From Actinomycetota bacterium (GTDB lineage: Bacteria > Actinomycetota > Acidimicrobiia > Acidimicrobiales > Ilumatobacteraceae), in contig WLJO01000007.1 in the NCBI GenBank assembly GCA_009701715.1, forward strand, positions 22,519 to 86,518: 64,000 bases of DNA. Direction: 5' to 3'. Below the pieces are notes generated by a model. The model saw nothing but the letters and a program-made list of their open reading frames with translations, was not told where the DNA came from and did no database searches. Of this stretch, positions 26,673-35,479 are shown in pieces. The translations under genes and the position numbers were made by a program. The first letter of the stretch is position 1, and the number at the start of each line of letters is the position of its first letter.

Positions 26673-27798
26673 GCAGCGACTCTGCTGAGTGGAAGAGCCG
26701 ATTGAGGCCCTCCGGGCCGGAGCGCTCCACCACACCGTCCACAAAAGCCCGCCCGCGCTGGACGGCCTGTCGATCGAGATGCAGCCCGAGCAGACGTTCG
26801 ACGAATGCGTCTTGGGCAGACGCCTCTACTCTGCGCCGCCGGACTGCCTCGGCGAGCTGAGCAGAGTTCGGGAGGAGCCGCGCGGATGCGAGGTCCACAA
26901 CGTGGTCCACATAGCCGATGACAACGGCCACCAGTGCGTCGAGATGTGGCGCGAGTGCCTCTTGCTCGGGGCTGCGGACGGCACCGAGCATGATGCCGGG
27001 ATCGCTGAACGCCGACTGCAGCGTAGCCATCGGGTCGTTGCCGCCGGTGTCGAGGTCCGACATCCGTTCGAGGACAGCGGAGGGGTTCGGTCGGAACCCG
27101 CCGGCATGGCGCTTCACGAGGCTCGTCAACGTGGAGCGAATGTGCGCAACGTTCATGACCGAGTGCCCGGCCACCTCCTGGAGGACCACCCAGAGACGAA
27201 GCTCGTCGAGGGGCAGGCTCCAGTCCTGTGCAAAGGAGTCGATCGAAGCAGGTACCACGAGGATCTCCGGGCCCGCAGGGCGCGGGATCGGGAGGTCGTA
27301 CTGACCGAACGCCCGCTTCGCGAGGTGTCCCACCATCGAGCCGACCGCCATGCCGAGCATCATTGGCTGCATGAGTGTGCCGAACTGGGCGATCATCGCC
27401 AGTGCCGGGTCCATCGGTTCGTCGGTTGACGGATGGGCACCCTGCCCGAGCGACGTGGCGAGCTCGGTGAACAGGGGCCGGTACGCCTCAAGCGTGCGGT
27501 CCGCCCAGACCCCCGGCGTGACCGGAACGATCTCCGGCGAGCGGCCAGCGACAGTGGTGTCGAGACCGGTCAGGGAGCCGATGTGTAGCTCAGCGATCCG
27601 CACGAGCTCCCCGAGCGCGAAGCGGATTGCCGGATCGACATTGCGTTCGGGCTTGCCCTCGGCTGCTGTGAGGGCAGCGAACTGTCGGGCGGCGTCCCAG
27701 CTGAGTGGGCCCTGTCCGGAGAGGGCTTTCGCGATGTCGCCGAGGAAGGGGATCCCCGAGAAGGGGTTGCCGCTCACGCCGTCGCCGGGTTCGTCCAT
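26611..27798 (-). CDS. DUF2342 / zincin-like family protein, probably non-catalytic
   Basis: 395 residues starting PGDGVSGNPFSGIPFLGD, the usual beginning of this actinobacterial family. The C-terminus LLGLHLDRQ, PTPAEVD, PGLWLARLD is also family-like. Where homologues carry an HExxH-type site, this one reads LQEVAGHSVM, and the later Glu before GYVDHV is replaced, so peptidase activity is doubtful. In Mycobacterium, relatives lie beside UPF0182 and PDZ-Lon genes; here those are about 10 kb away. The start (ATG at 27798) has no clear ribosome site. Confidence 0.8.
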   Translation of the reverse strand: MDEPGDGVSGNPFSGIPFLGDIAKALSGQGPLSWDAARQFAALTAAEGKPERNVDPAIRFALGELVRIAELHIGSLTGLDTTVAGRSPEIVPVTPGVWADRTLEAYRPLFTELATSLGQGAHPSTDEPMDPALAMIAQFGTLMQPMMLGMAVGSMVGHLAKRAFGQYDLPIPRPAGPEILVVPASIDSFAQDWSLPLDELRLWVVLQEVAGHSVMNVAHIRSTLTSLVKRHAGGFRPNPSAVLERMSDLDTGGNDPMATLQSAFSDPGIMLGAVRSPEQEALAPHLDALVAVVIGYVDHVVDLASARLLPNSAQLAEAVRRRRVEASAQDAFVERLLGLHLDRQAVQRGRAFVDGVVERSGPEGLNRLFHSAESLPTPAEVDAPGLWLARLDLDA

Positions 27799-27808
27799 GA
27801 CTGGGAGG

Positions 27809-28639
27809 CTACGCCGAGTAGGGGTCGCGTTTGGCCGCAGATGCCGGGGTTCCCGACCCACCGCCCGTGACGGCTTCGCGCGCTTTTCCGGACTCGCCCC
27901 GCATGCCCGCAACGAGAGCGGAGTGGTCGGCCGAGACGGTGATCATCCGAAACCCCTGTTCATGCCGCTTCTGGGCGAGGGGAACCGCAGAGTGGATCCC
28001 GGGAACGATGTTGTGGCGACGGCAACCGTCGATGATCGTCTCGATCGCGCCGGTGAACCGCTCGTCGGCGTTGTCGAAGCCGGGGGCGAGCCCGAGCGTG
28101 ATCGACAGGTCTGCCGGCCCGACGTAGATCGCGTCGATGCCGGGGACGGAGAGGATCTCGTCGATGCGTGACACTGCGGTGCCGGTCTCGATCATCGGGA
28201 TGCAGATCACGTTGTCGTTGGCATTCGCGAAGTAGGAGCCGCCGTATCGCTGCGACGGCACGATCGGGCCCATGCTGCGCCGGCCGGCCGGCGCGTATCG
28301 GCAGGCAGCCACGGCGGCCTCGGCCTCCTCCTTGCTGTTCACCATCGGGATGATGACGCCCATCGCACCCATGTCGAGCACGCGCCCGATGATGCCCGGT
28401 TCGTTCCAGGGCACACGGACGATGGGGGTCGGGCTCTTGCCGTTCATGGCCTGCAGCTGTGCGAACACGTCGCTGATGTCGGAGAGTCCGTGCTGCATGT
28501 CGATGCACACGTAGTCGAAGTCCATCGAGGAGATTGCCTCGCTGGCCCACGGATCGCGGAGCGACAGCCAGGCGCCGGTTGCGGTTGCACCGGCGTCCCA
28601 GACCTGTCGCAGGTGGACGTGGTTCGTGTCGTTCTGCAC
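27809..28639 (-). CDS. HpcH/HpaI-family aldolase
   Basis: About 276 residues from the GTG at 28639; an upstream in-frame start (28792) would add 51 residues overlapping the divergent gene. Class II pyruvate aldolase barrel: VCIDMQHGLSD (base His), RVPW, PMIETG (metal Glu), YVGPADLS (metal Asp). Such enzymes cleave 2-keto-4-hydroxy acids to pyruvate and an aldehyde. It ends 10 bases from the DUF2342 start on the same strand. The real substrate is unknown. Confidence 0.88.
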   Translation of the reverse strand: MQNDTNHVHLRQVWDAGATATGAWLSLRDPWASEAISSMDFDYVCIDMQHGLSDISDVFAQLQAMNGKSPTPIVRVPWNEPGIIGRVLDMGAMGVIIPMVNSKEEAEAAVAACRYAPAGRRSMGPIVPSQRYGGSYFANANDNVICIPMIETGTAVSRIDEILSVPGIDAIYVGPADLSITLGLAPGFDNADERFTGAIETIIDGCRRHNIVPGIHSAVPLAQKRHEQGFRMITVSADHSALVAGMRGESGKAREAVTGGGSGTPASAAKRDPYSA

Positions 28640-28664
28640 GGGTGAGAACGTAGTGTGTTCCTGG

Positions 28665-29642
28665 ATGAAGGTGTTACTGACCGCTGCACAGACCGGCCTG
28701 GGCCGCAGGGTTGCGGCCAGCCTTGCCGGCGACGGTGTGACCGTCAGGTCCGCTTCCGGTGCCATCCCCGCGCTGGAGGAGTTCCGTGACATCGATGTGG
28801 TAGTCCACCTCAGCGCCGGGGATCACGACGCACTCGCTGCTCGCGGGACGAACGCGATCGACGGATTCCCCGGGCTCATCGCCGGACTCAACAAGTTCGG
28901 TATCGAACGGATGGTTCTCCTCTCGTCGGCGATGGTCTACGGCGCGTGGCCCAACAATCCGGTCCCGCTCACCGAGGACTCCCCGCTGCGGCCCGACGCG
29001 TCGTTCGCGTTCGCGCACCAGTTGGCACAGGTGGAAGGGCTTCTCGATGGCTGGCGCTGCGAGGATCCTGCTCGTCAGGTGGCCGTTCTGCGCCCGGTCC
29101 TCGCGCTCGCGTCGGACAGCGAGAGCAGTGTGGTGCGGGCACTCGCGGCGGGGATGGGCCATCGCTTCGCGGAGGACGATGCGCCGGCGCAGTTCCTGCA
29201 TCTCGACGATCTCGCCCAGGCCGTGAGGGTGGCGGTACTCGGCCATCTCGACGGGGTCTACAACGTCGCCCCGGACGGTTGGGTGACCGGCGAGCGCGTG
29301 CGGGCACTGTCGGGACAGGGCCCTCGCCTGAAGGTGCCCGACCGCATCTCGGACCTCATTGCCAACCTGGGCTGGAGGTTCCAGCGCGGCCCGCTGCCGC
29401 CCGGTCTCGTGCCGTACGTGAGGCATCCGTGGCTCGTCTCGAATGACCGTCTCCGTGAGGCCGGTTGGCAGCCGAGCATCACCAACGAACAGAGCTACGT
29501 TGAGGGCACCGAGGCCAAGTGGTGGACCATGCTCACACCGAAGCGCAAGCAGGAGCTAGCGCTCGGTGGCATGGTGGCCGTCGTGGTTGCTGCAGTGATC
29601 CTGACGGTCGCTGCGGTGCGCCGTCGGCGGCGCACCCACTAA
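28665..29642 (+). CDS. NAD-dependent epimerase/dehydratase-like protein with C-terminal membrane helix
   Basis: 325 residues from ATG 28665. Rossmann start VLLTAAQTGLGRRVA (atypical for the usual GxxGxxG), VVVHLSAGDHD, LLSSAMVYG with the extended-SDR YG, and FLHLDDLAQA. The usual YxxxK is not obvious (FAFAHQLAQ in its place), so catalytic use may differ. A helix (about 299-318) and RRRRR end the chain, putting the domain on the inner membrane face. Transcribed divergently from the aldolase with only 25 bases between starts. Confidence 0.8.
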   Translation: MKVLLTAAQTGLGRRVAASLAGDGVTVRSASGAIPALEEFRDIDVVVHLSAGDHDALAARGTNAIDGFPGLIAGLNKFGIERMVLLSSAMVYGAWPNNPVPLTEDSPLRPDASFAFAHQLAQVEGLLDGWRCEDPARQVAVLRPVLALASDSESSVVRALAAGMGHRFAEDDAPAQFLHLDDLAQAVRVAVLGHLDGVYNVAPDGWVTGERVRALSGQGPRLKVPDRISDLIANLGWRFQRGPLPPGLVPYVRHPWLVSNDRLREAGWQPSITNEQSYVEGTEAKWWTMLTPKRKQELALGGMVAVVVAAVILTVAAVRRRRRTH

Positions 29643-29652
29643 CCCAGCCCGA

Positions 29653-30750
29653 TCAGGTCGGTCGCTCGGCGAGGGTGATGTCGATGTGCTGTGGTTCGTC
29701 CTGACGGACGAACTCGATACGGACCACCCTGCCGGCCTTCATGCCGGCGAGCTCGAGCCAGAGGTCGTCGATGCTGCTCAGTGACACACCGTCGATGGAC
29801 GTGAGCGTGTCGCCGGCAACCATGCCGGCGAGCGCTGCCGGTGCGCCCGGTTGGGCCTCGGAGACGAGCAGGGTGGAGGGCTCGAAGCTGAGCCCGAGCC
29901 ACACGTCGATGACGAGGACCGTTGCCTGGAGCGCCGCGAGTCTTGAGATTGTGATGAGCCTGAGCACACCGTCGCTACTGCGGGAGATAAGGCCAACCAG
30001 CTTGCCGCGCTCGTCCACCACCGGCTCGCCCTCCCGGGCTGTTGCCTCGGTATCCAGTTGCAGCCCGAGTGGGGTGACACGCACGTACGCGTCGTTCGCT
30101 CCGGTGCCGACCATCACGCGGTCACCATCGGCCGGCGATTCGTAGGCGACCTGACGAACGACACCCGACATCACGCGCTCAAGTTCGAGCACCGCGAGGT
30201 GAGTTTCGTAGTTGACGCTGACTACACGGGCGCTGATGGTCACCCCGTCGGACACGAGGACCTCGACTTGCTGGTCGGTCTCGAGCGAGGCTGCGATGGT
30301 GAACGCGTGGCGACCATCGCCTACCGCCACCGCCACTGCAACCCGCTGTCCGTTGGCGAGCATCAGGGTGGACAGTGACTTGCCCGTTCGTGCCAACACT
30401 CTCGGCCGCCGGTTGCGCAACGTGGTCGCGGCGGTTGTTCGTCGCGGCTTGCGCACGGTGGTGCGGGTTGCAGCGATCTCCGGTTGCGAACCGGCATCGA
30501 TGGACTGGCTTGAGGTACCGACCACTCGCGAGCCACCACGGGGTGCGAGCAGCTGGAACAGACCCGCTACGAGGACGACAGTTGCGACACCGGCGCCGAC
30601 CATCATGTATCGGGGCGAGCGCCGTGGCGGGAGCCGGTGGAACTGGGCGTCGCCTCCGAGCTCAGACGGGTGTCGCCAGACGCGTTCATGCGGGGGTAAT
30701 GGTGCACGGGGGTAATCCGGCTCGTCGTGGTCCCGTTCCTCGCTGTTCAC
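29653..30750 (-). CDS. membrane PDZ protein with degenerate trypsin-like domain
   Basis: 365 residues, GTG start. Cytoplasmic N-terminus, one helix (about 48-68), Thr/Arg-rich linker, then a beta-barrel-like domain (about 120-270) arranged like HtrA. Where GNSGG would carry the active Ser there is GEPVVDERGKLVGL, and no HisD pair is seen, so it is not a peptidase. The C-terminal PDZ domain (about 275-360) has LGLSFE and DTLTSIDGV. Probably a peptide-binding envelope sensor or adaptor. Confidence 0.78.
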   Translation of the reverse strand: MNSEERDHDEPDYPRAPLPPHERVWRHPSELGGDAQFHRLPPRRSPRYMMVGAGVATVVLVAGLFQLLAPRGGSRVVGTSSQSIDAGSQPEIAATRTTVRKPRRTTAATTLRNRRPRVLARTGKSLSTLMLANGQRVAVAVAVGDGRHAFTIAASLETDQQVEVLVSDGVTISARVVSVNYETHLAVLELERVMSGVVRQVAYESPADGDRVMVGTGANDAYVRVTPLGLQLDTEATAREGEPVVDERGKLVGLISRSSDGVLRLITISRLAALQATVLVIDVWLGLSFEPSTLLVSEAQPGAPAALAGMVAGDTLTSIDGVSLSSIDDLWLELAGMKAGRVVRIEFVRQDEPQHIDITLAERPT

Positions 30751-30865
30751 CGTGGCGCAGACTAGTCACGGGTCCGAGTCGGATGGCCGCGCCCGTCTCG
30801 CTCACCCGGAACAGAGGGCTCCAACGTTCCGGGCGGCAGGGAAGGTGCTGGTCACGGCGGCTACC

Positions 30866-31375
30866 ATGACCTTCGTGCTGACCCCCGCGGATGGTGATAC
30901 GTGGCTCGCCCTCACTGTGGACGAGTTGACGGTCGGAACGGTGTACGACTGGGCGGTGCGGCCGGACTGTGGCGCGGTGGTGCTGTTCAGCGGAACCGTC
31001 CGGGACCACGCCGACGGCCGTGAAGGCGTGACGTCGCTTTCCTACGAGGCGTACGAGGAGCAGTGTGTTCACAAGTTCGCCGAGATCGCCGGGGAGATCC
31101 GCTCGCGCTGGCCGGACACCGGGCGTGTTGCCATCCTGCATCGCTTGGGCACCATGACACTCAACGAGTCCACGGTGCTCGTCGTCATCTCCTCGCCGCA
31201 CCGGCCGAACGCGTTCGAGGCCGCACGCTTCGGGATTGATGCGCTCAAGGCAACGGCACCGATCTGGAAGCATGAGGAATGGCAGGGTGGCTCCGACTGG
31301 GGAACCCGGGCCCAGGTACCCCAGCACGTCTCCGGGGTGTCGAGCGCCCCCGACGCGAAGCCGTTGGGGAACTGA
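30866..31375 (+). CDS. moaE: molybdopterin synthase catalytic subunit MoaE
   Basis: 169 residues. Motifs LFSGTVRDHADG, LSYEAYEE, HRLGTMTLNE, VVISSPHRPNAFEA and LKATAPIWKHEEW follow MoaE order; the Lys in IWKHE is the catalytic one. Inserts sulfur into precursor Z with MoaD, which is not in this window. The start is uncertain (ATG 30866 used; upstream in-frame GTG codons exist). mreB starts 7 bases after the stop. Confidence 0.9.
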   Translation: MTFVLTPADGDTWLALTVDELTVGTVYDWAVRPDCGAVVLFSGTVRDHADGREGVTSLSYEAYEEQCVHKFAEIAGEIRSRWPDTGRVAILHRLGTMTLNESTVLVVISSPHRPNAFEAARFGIDALKATAPIWKHEEWQGGSDWGTRAQVPQHVSGVSSAPDAKPLGN

Positions 31376-31381
31376 CCAGTA

Positions 31382-32386
31382 ATGGCACGTGACCTCGCAA
31401 TCGATCTCGGTACCGCCAACACGCTTGTCTACATGAAGGGCCGCGGCATCGTGCTCAACGAGCCGTCGGTGATCGCTCTCAACAAGCAGACTGGTGAGGT
31501 GCTCGCAACGGGTCGCGAGGCCTGGCAGATGATCGGGCGGACGCCCGGGTACATCGTGGCGGTCCGTCCGCTGCGCGGCGGGGCGATCACGGACTTCGAC
31601 ATCACCGAGCGGATGATCCGATTGCTGCTCCAGCGGGTCGGTGTCACGCGGTGGAACCGACCCAAGGTGGTGATCTGCGTGCCCTCGGCAATCACCGAGG
31701 TGGAGCGTCGCGCCGTGACTGATGCCGCTCGCCGCGCCGGCGCCGCGGATGCTCAGCTCATCGAGCAGCCCCTGGCAGCAGCTATCGGAGCAGACCTCCC
31801 GATCGACGAGCCGGTCGGCAATATGGTCATCGATATCGGTGGCGGAACGGTGGAGACAGCGGTTATCAGCCTCGGCGGAGTGGTTGCCCTCGAGGCAGTG
31901 CGCGTGGGCAGTTTCGATATCGATGCGGCGATCCAGGGTTTCGCCCGTCGCGAGCACGGCATCGCGATCGGGGAGCGCACTGCGGAGGAGATCAAGATGG
32001 CGATCGGGTCTGCGGACCCGACCCCTGAGGAGGTGCAGGCCGAGGTGCGCGGACGCGACCTCATGACCGGGCTGCCCAAGACGGTGTTGATGACCCCGGA
32101 GGAAGTGCGTCTCGCGATCGACGATGTCGTCACCACGATGGTGCAGTCGGTGCAGCGCTGCCTGTCGAAGTCGCCGCCCGAGCTTGCCCAGGACTTCATC
32201 TCGCGCGGGGTCCACCTCGTCGGCGGCGGCGCCATGCTGCGCGGCCTGAAGGAACGGATCGAGCGCGAGTGCGGGGTGCCGGTGATCATGTCGCCGATGC
32301 CGCTCGAGGCCGTGGTGCTCGGCGCCGGACACTGCATCGAGCACTACGATGCGCTGAAATACATGTTCATGGGGGCTAGACGATGA
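31382..32386 (+). CDS. mreB: MreB actin-like cytoskeletal protein
   Basis: 334 residues. Phosphate-1 motif IDLGTANTLVY, phosphate-2 MVIDIGGGTVETAVI, and adenosine motif LVGGGAMLRGL are all intact, so ATP binding is expected. Families in rods organise lateral wall synthesis. mreC, mreD, rodA or pbp2 do not follow; instead the gene lies between moaE and an enoyl-CoA hydratase, with a 4-base overlap to the latter. MreB is missing from many actinobacteria, so its presence limits the taxonomy. Confidence 0.92.
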   Translation: MARDLAIDLGTANTLVYMKGRGIVLNEPSVIALNKQTGEVLATGREAWQMIGRTPGYIVAVRPLRGGAITDFDITERMIRLLLQRVGVTRWNRPKVVICVPSAITEVERRAVTDAARRAGAADAQLIEQPLAAAIGADLPIDEPVGNMVIDIGGGTVETAVISLGGVVALEAVRVGSFDIDAAIQGFARREHGIAIGERTAEEIKMAIGSADPTPEEVQAEVRGRDLMTGLPKTVLMTPEEVRLAIDDVVTTMVQSVQRCLSKSPPELAQDFISRGVHLVGGGAMLRGLKERIERECGVPVIMSPMPLEAVVLGAGHCIEHYDALKYMFMGARR

Positions 32387-33171
32387 CCTTTACCGATGTG
32401 ACCTGGGAACGCCGTGGCGATATCGGCGTGATCACACTGAACAAACCCGAGACGCGCAATGCCCTCACCTGGGAGATGTACGCAGAGCTTGAGCGGCTCG
32501 TGCGCGCCGCGGAGCCCGACGGCGTCCGCTGTCTCATCGTCACCGCTGCAGACCCGACTTTCTGTTCGGGTGACGACGTGAAACAGGTGATGGGCGGTGG
32601 AGCCGAGGGTGCCGCTCCACTCGCCGGCTCGAGGGTGCCGCGGCTCACGCCGGCGGCCGATGCGCTGCTGCACACCAACGTGCCGGTGATCGCGGCCGTG
32701 AACGGCGCGGCGGTTGGTTGGGGCATGGAGCTGTCGATGATGGCGGACATCCGGGTGGCGAGCGAGAAGGCAAAGTTCGGGGAGTTGTTCGTGCTGCGCG
32801 GTCTCGTCACCGACGTATGCGGTCTCGGCCGGCTCACCCAATTGGTCGGGCGGGAGAAAGCGGCCGAGCTCGTCTTCACGGGTGAGATCATCCCGGCTGC
32901 CGAGGCGCTGCGTATCGGCCTCGTCTCCCGTGTGGTTCCCCATGAGGAGCTCATGGAGACCGCGATGGGCATCGCCACCAAGATCGCCTCCAACCCGCCG
33001 CTCGCAGTGCGGGCGCTCAAGGCTGGGCTGCGGCGGGCGCAGGACCCCGACTGGAACGACCTCGGCGAATGGGTGTCCTCCACGCTCGGCCGTCTCTTCC
33101 AGACTGAGGATCACCGCGAGGGTGTGCGCTCCTTCCTCGAGAAGCGCCCAGCGAACTACGTCGGTCGCTGA
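32383..33171 (+). CDS. enoyl-CoA hydratase/isomerase family protein
   Basis: 262 residues of crotonase fold: GVITLNKPETRNALT, the oxyanion segment ADPTFCSGDDVKQV, and AAVNGAAVGWGMELSMMADIRVA. Hydrates enoyl-CoA or isomerises acyl-CoA in fatty-acid metabolism; the exact substrate is not evident. Start overlaps the mreB stop (ATGA). It faces the sorbosone dehydrogenase-like gene with a 57-base gap. Confidence 0.9.
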   Translation: MTFTDVTWERRGDIGVITLNKPETRNALTWEMYAELERLVRAAEPDGVRCLIVTAADPTFCSGDDVKQVMGGGAEGAAPLAGSRVPRLTPAADALLHTNVPVIAAVNGAAVGWGMELSMMADIRVASEKAKFGELFVLRGLVTDVCGLGRLTQLVGREKAAELVFTGEIIPAAEALRIGLVSRVVPHEELMETAMGIATKIASNPPLAVRALKAGLRRAQDPDWNDLGEWVSSTLGRLFQTEDHREGVRSFLEKRPANYVGR

Positions 33172-33228
33172 CCCCTCTCGGTACCCAACGCGAAGGAAAC
33201 CGGACGTTCCAGCACCGGAGAGCAGTGC

Positions 33229-34530
33229 TCAGGGGGCGGGGGCGAGCCGGTACACCTTTCCGGGCGAGTACGACAGGGCGTACAGCTCCCCGTCATGATC
33301 CTCACCGAACGACGAGACGGTATCCACGGAGCCCACACGGGCAACGTTGGTGTGGCCGTCCCCGTCGATCCGGAGCGCCGAGATCGTGCCCGATGTGGTG
33401 TCCCCGAAGAGATACGCGCCGTACATCCCCGGGATCGCGCGGCCTCGGTAGACGAAGCCGCCGATCACCGACGCCGAGCGGCCCTCGTGTGAGTACTCGT
33501 GCACGGGGTTGATGCGCCCGCTTGCGTCCTGGTCCTCGTTGAAACGCGTCGTCCCTTCGTACGCGCTCCAGCCGAAGTTTGCGGCGCGTCCGGCTCCGTC
33601 GTCGGCGAGCACCACATCGATCTCCTCGCGGTTGAATTCGCCGACGTCGCCGATCCAGAGGTCTCCGGTGAGTCGGTCGAACGAGAAGCGCCAGGGGTTG
33701 CGTAAGCCATACGCCCAGATCTCGTTGCGCTTGCTGTTCATCGCATAGAAGGGATTGTCGGCGGGGACGTTGTAGCCGCCCCGGGCCGTGGACGACACGT
33801 CGATACGCAGGATCTTGCCGAGCAGGCTCGTGAGGTTCTGTGCATTGCGCGATGGGTCACCCGAGCCGCCACCGTCCCCGGTACCGATGTACAGCATGTT
33901 GTCGGGACCCATCACGAGGCTCCCCCCGTTGTGGTTGGCCTTGCCCGGGTGCGGGATCGTGATGACGATGCGACCTGAGTCGGGATCAAAGGTGCCGTCC
34001 GGGTCGACATCAAACGCCTCCACCTGACCACTGCCGTCGGCAATCGTCCGGTTCACGTACGCCGTGCCGCCGTCGGTGCTGAACACGAGCCCGAGCAGTC
34101 CCTGCTCGCCGCCCGACAGCGTCTCTTCGGAGAGGTTGAGTACGGGCACGGGATCGGCACCCTGCCGTACTGCGTAGACGGTTCCCGGCTGTGACGTGAT
34201 GAACAGCGTGGGATCACCCCGGCGCACGGCGAGCGCCGTGGGCAACTCGATATCGGCGATCTCGACGAGCGACAGGCGAAGATCCTCGGGGGACAGTGTG
34301 GTGGTGGGGGCGCCTGCTGTTCCCGGGACGGTCGTTACCGGGGCGCTGACGGTGGTTGAGGGCGAGCCCGCAGGTGCCGTGGTCCCGGGCGATGTGGTTC
34401 CGGGTGCTGTGGGCATGGCGATCCCACCGTTGTCGCGAGTGGAGCACGCCAGCGGCACCAGGCTCACGCCGCTCACCGCGAGCGCCGCAACCGCGCGCCG
34501 GTACCGAGGTGTTCGGCGCTCCGGAGTCAC
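33229..34530 (-). CDS. glucose/sorbosone dehydrogenase-like (PQQ-type) lipoprotein
   Basis: 433 residues from the GTG at 34530, which overlaps the tesB stop; the frame opens further upstream but inside tesB. Lipoprotein signal (lipobox PLACS), Thr/Pro linker, then a six-bladed propeller with QGLLGLVFS, HNGGSLVMGPD, YIGTGDGGG, LLGKILRIDV and YGLRNPWRFSFD. Family members oxidise aldoses with PQQ outside the membrane; many homologues have no proven activity. Sits in a tesB-led unit. Confidence 0.88.
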   Translation of the reverse strand: MTPERRTPRYRRAVAALAVSGVSLVPLACSTRDNGGIAMPTAPGTTSPGTTAPAGSPSTTVSAPVTTVPGTAGAPTTTLSPEDLRLSLVEIADIELPTALAVRRGDPTLFITSQPGTVYAVRQGADPVPVLNLSEETLSGGEQGLLGLVFSTDGGTAYVNRTIADGSGQVEAFDVDPDGTFDPDSGRIVITIPHPGKANHNGGSLVMGPDNMLYIGTGDGGGSGDPSRNAQNLTSLLGKILRIDVSSTARGGYNVPADNPFYAMNSKRNEIWAYGLRNPWRFSFDRLTGDLWIGDVGEFNREEIDVVLADDGAGRAANFGWSAYEGTTRFNEDQDASGRINPVHEYSHEGRSASVIGGFVYRGRAIPGMYGAYLFGDTTSGTISALRIDGDGHTNVARVGSVDTVSSFGEDHDGELYALSYSPGKVYRLAPAP

Positions 34531-35378
34531 TGGTGAACCCTCAGCAGCCCTTCCTGCACGACGGTGACGGCGAGTTGCCCATCCGCGGTGTAGATCGAGC
34601 CGGTGGCGAGCCCACGGGCGTTGGAGGTTGACGGGGTGTGCTGGTCGTAGAGCAGCCAGCCGTCGGCACGGAACGGGCGGTGGAACCACATCGCGTGGTC
34701 GAGGCTCGCCATCTGTACACCCTTGTCGTCCCAAGAGATGCCGTGGGGGAGCGCGACGGTGTCGAGCAAGGTCATGTCGGATGCGTACGTAACGATGCAC
34801 TGATGCAGGACGTAGTTGTCCGGCAGGGTCCCGTCCGCTCGCAGCCACACGCGTTGGAACGACGACGGGTTCGACTTGCGCTCCATCGGGCCGCCATCGA
34901 CGTGACGGACATCAATCGGTCTCGGACGGTCGTACCAGTCGCCCATTACCTCTTTGTACGGCGCCATGCGTGTCCGGAAGTCCGGCAGGGATTCCGGCGC
35001 GGGCACATCAGGCATGGGATCGTTGTGATTCAGCCCTTCCTCGATGACCTGGAAGCTCGCCTGCAGATTGAAGATTGCCTGCCCGTGCTGGATGGCGACG
35101 ACACGGCGCGTGCTGAAGCTTCGGCCGTCGCGGATCCGGTCCACGAGGTAGAGGATGGGAACGGTGGGGTCGCCGGGGCGCAGGAAGTAGGCGTGGAGCG
35201 AGTGCACATGCCGACCATTGTCGTCAACGGTGCGGGTGGCCGCGACGAGTGCCTGACCGGCCACCTGGCCGCCGAACACGCGTTGGCGGTTCTCCTGTGG
35301 CGAGACGCCGCGGAACACGTTGACCTCGATGGCCTCGAGGTCCAGCAGGCGGATCAGGTCGTCCAGTGCTGTTTGCAT
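34527..35378 (-). CDS. tesB: acyl-CoA thioesterase II
   Basis: 283 residues. Double-hotdog TesB: LEAIEVNVFRG, RVFGGQVAGQAL, LHAYFLRPGD, then DHAMWFHRPFRADGWLLY (catalytic Asp region) and ARGLATGSIYTADG. Hydrolyses acyl-CoA to free acid. ATG 35378 chosen; ATG 35396 adds six residues. The stop overlaps the downstream dehydrogenase start by 4 bases. Confidence 0.93.
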   Translation of the reverse strand: MQTALDDLIRLLDLEAIEVNVFRGVSPQENRQRVFGGQVAGQALVAATRTVDDNGRHVHSLHAYFLRPGDPTVPILYLVDRIRDGRSFSTRRVVAIQHGQAIFNLQASFQVIEEGLNHNDPMPDVPAPESLPDFRTRMAPYKEVMGDWYDRPRPIDVRHVDGGPMERKSNPSSFQRVWLRADGTLPDNYVLHQCIVTYASDMTLLDTVALPHGISWDDKGVQMASLDHAMWFHRPFRADGWLLYDQHTPSTSNARGLATGSIYTADGQLAVTVVQEGLLRVHQ

Positions 35379-35479
35379 TTCCTCATTGTGGACCATCCTC
35401 CCCGCAAATCGGTGGCGTGCCGGTGGGAGGCCGCTGACGTATGCCCTTGCGCAGGGGGGGGCAGGGTAGGCCGGGTGTG

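Noticed and set aside
30741..30760. PHO box at the moaE/PDZ divergence (GTTCACC)
   Set aside because: A single half-site with no second unit at 11 bases, and it overlaps a start codon.
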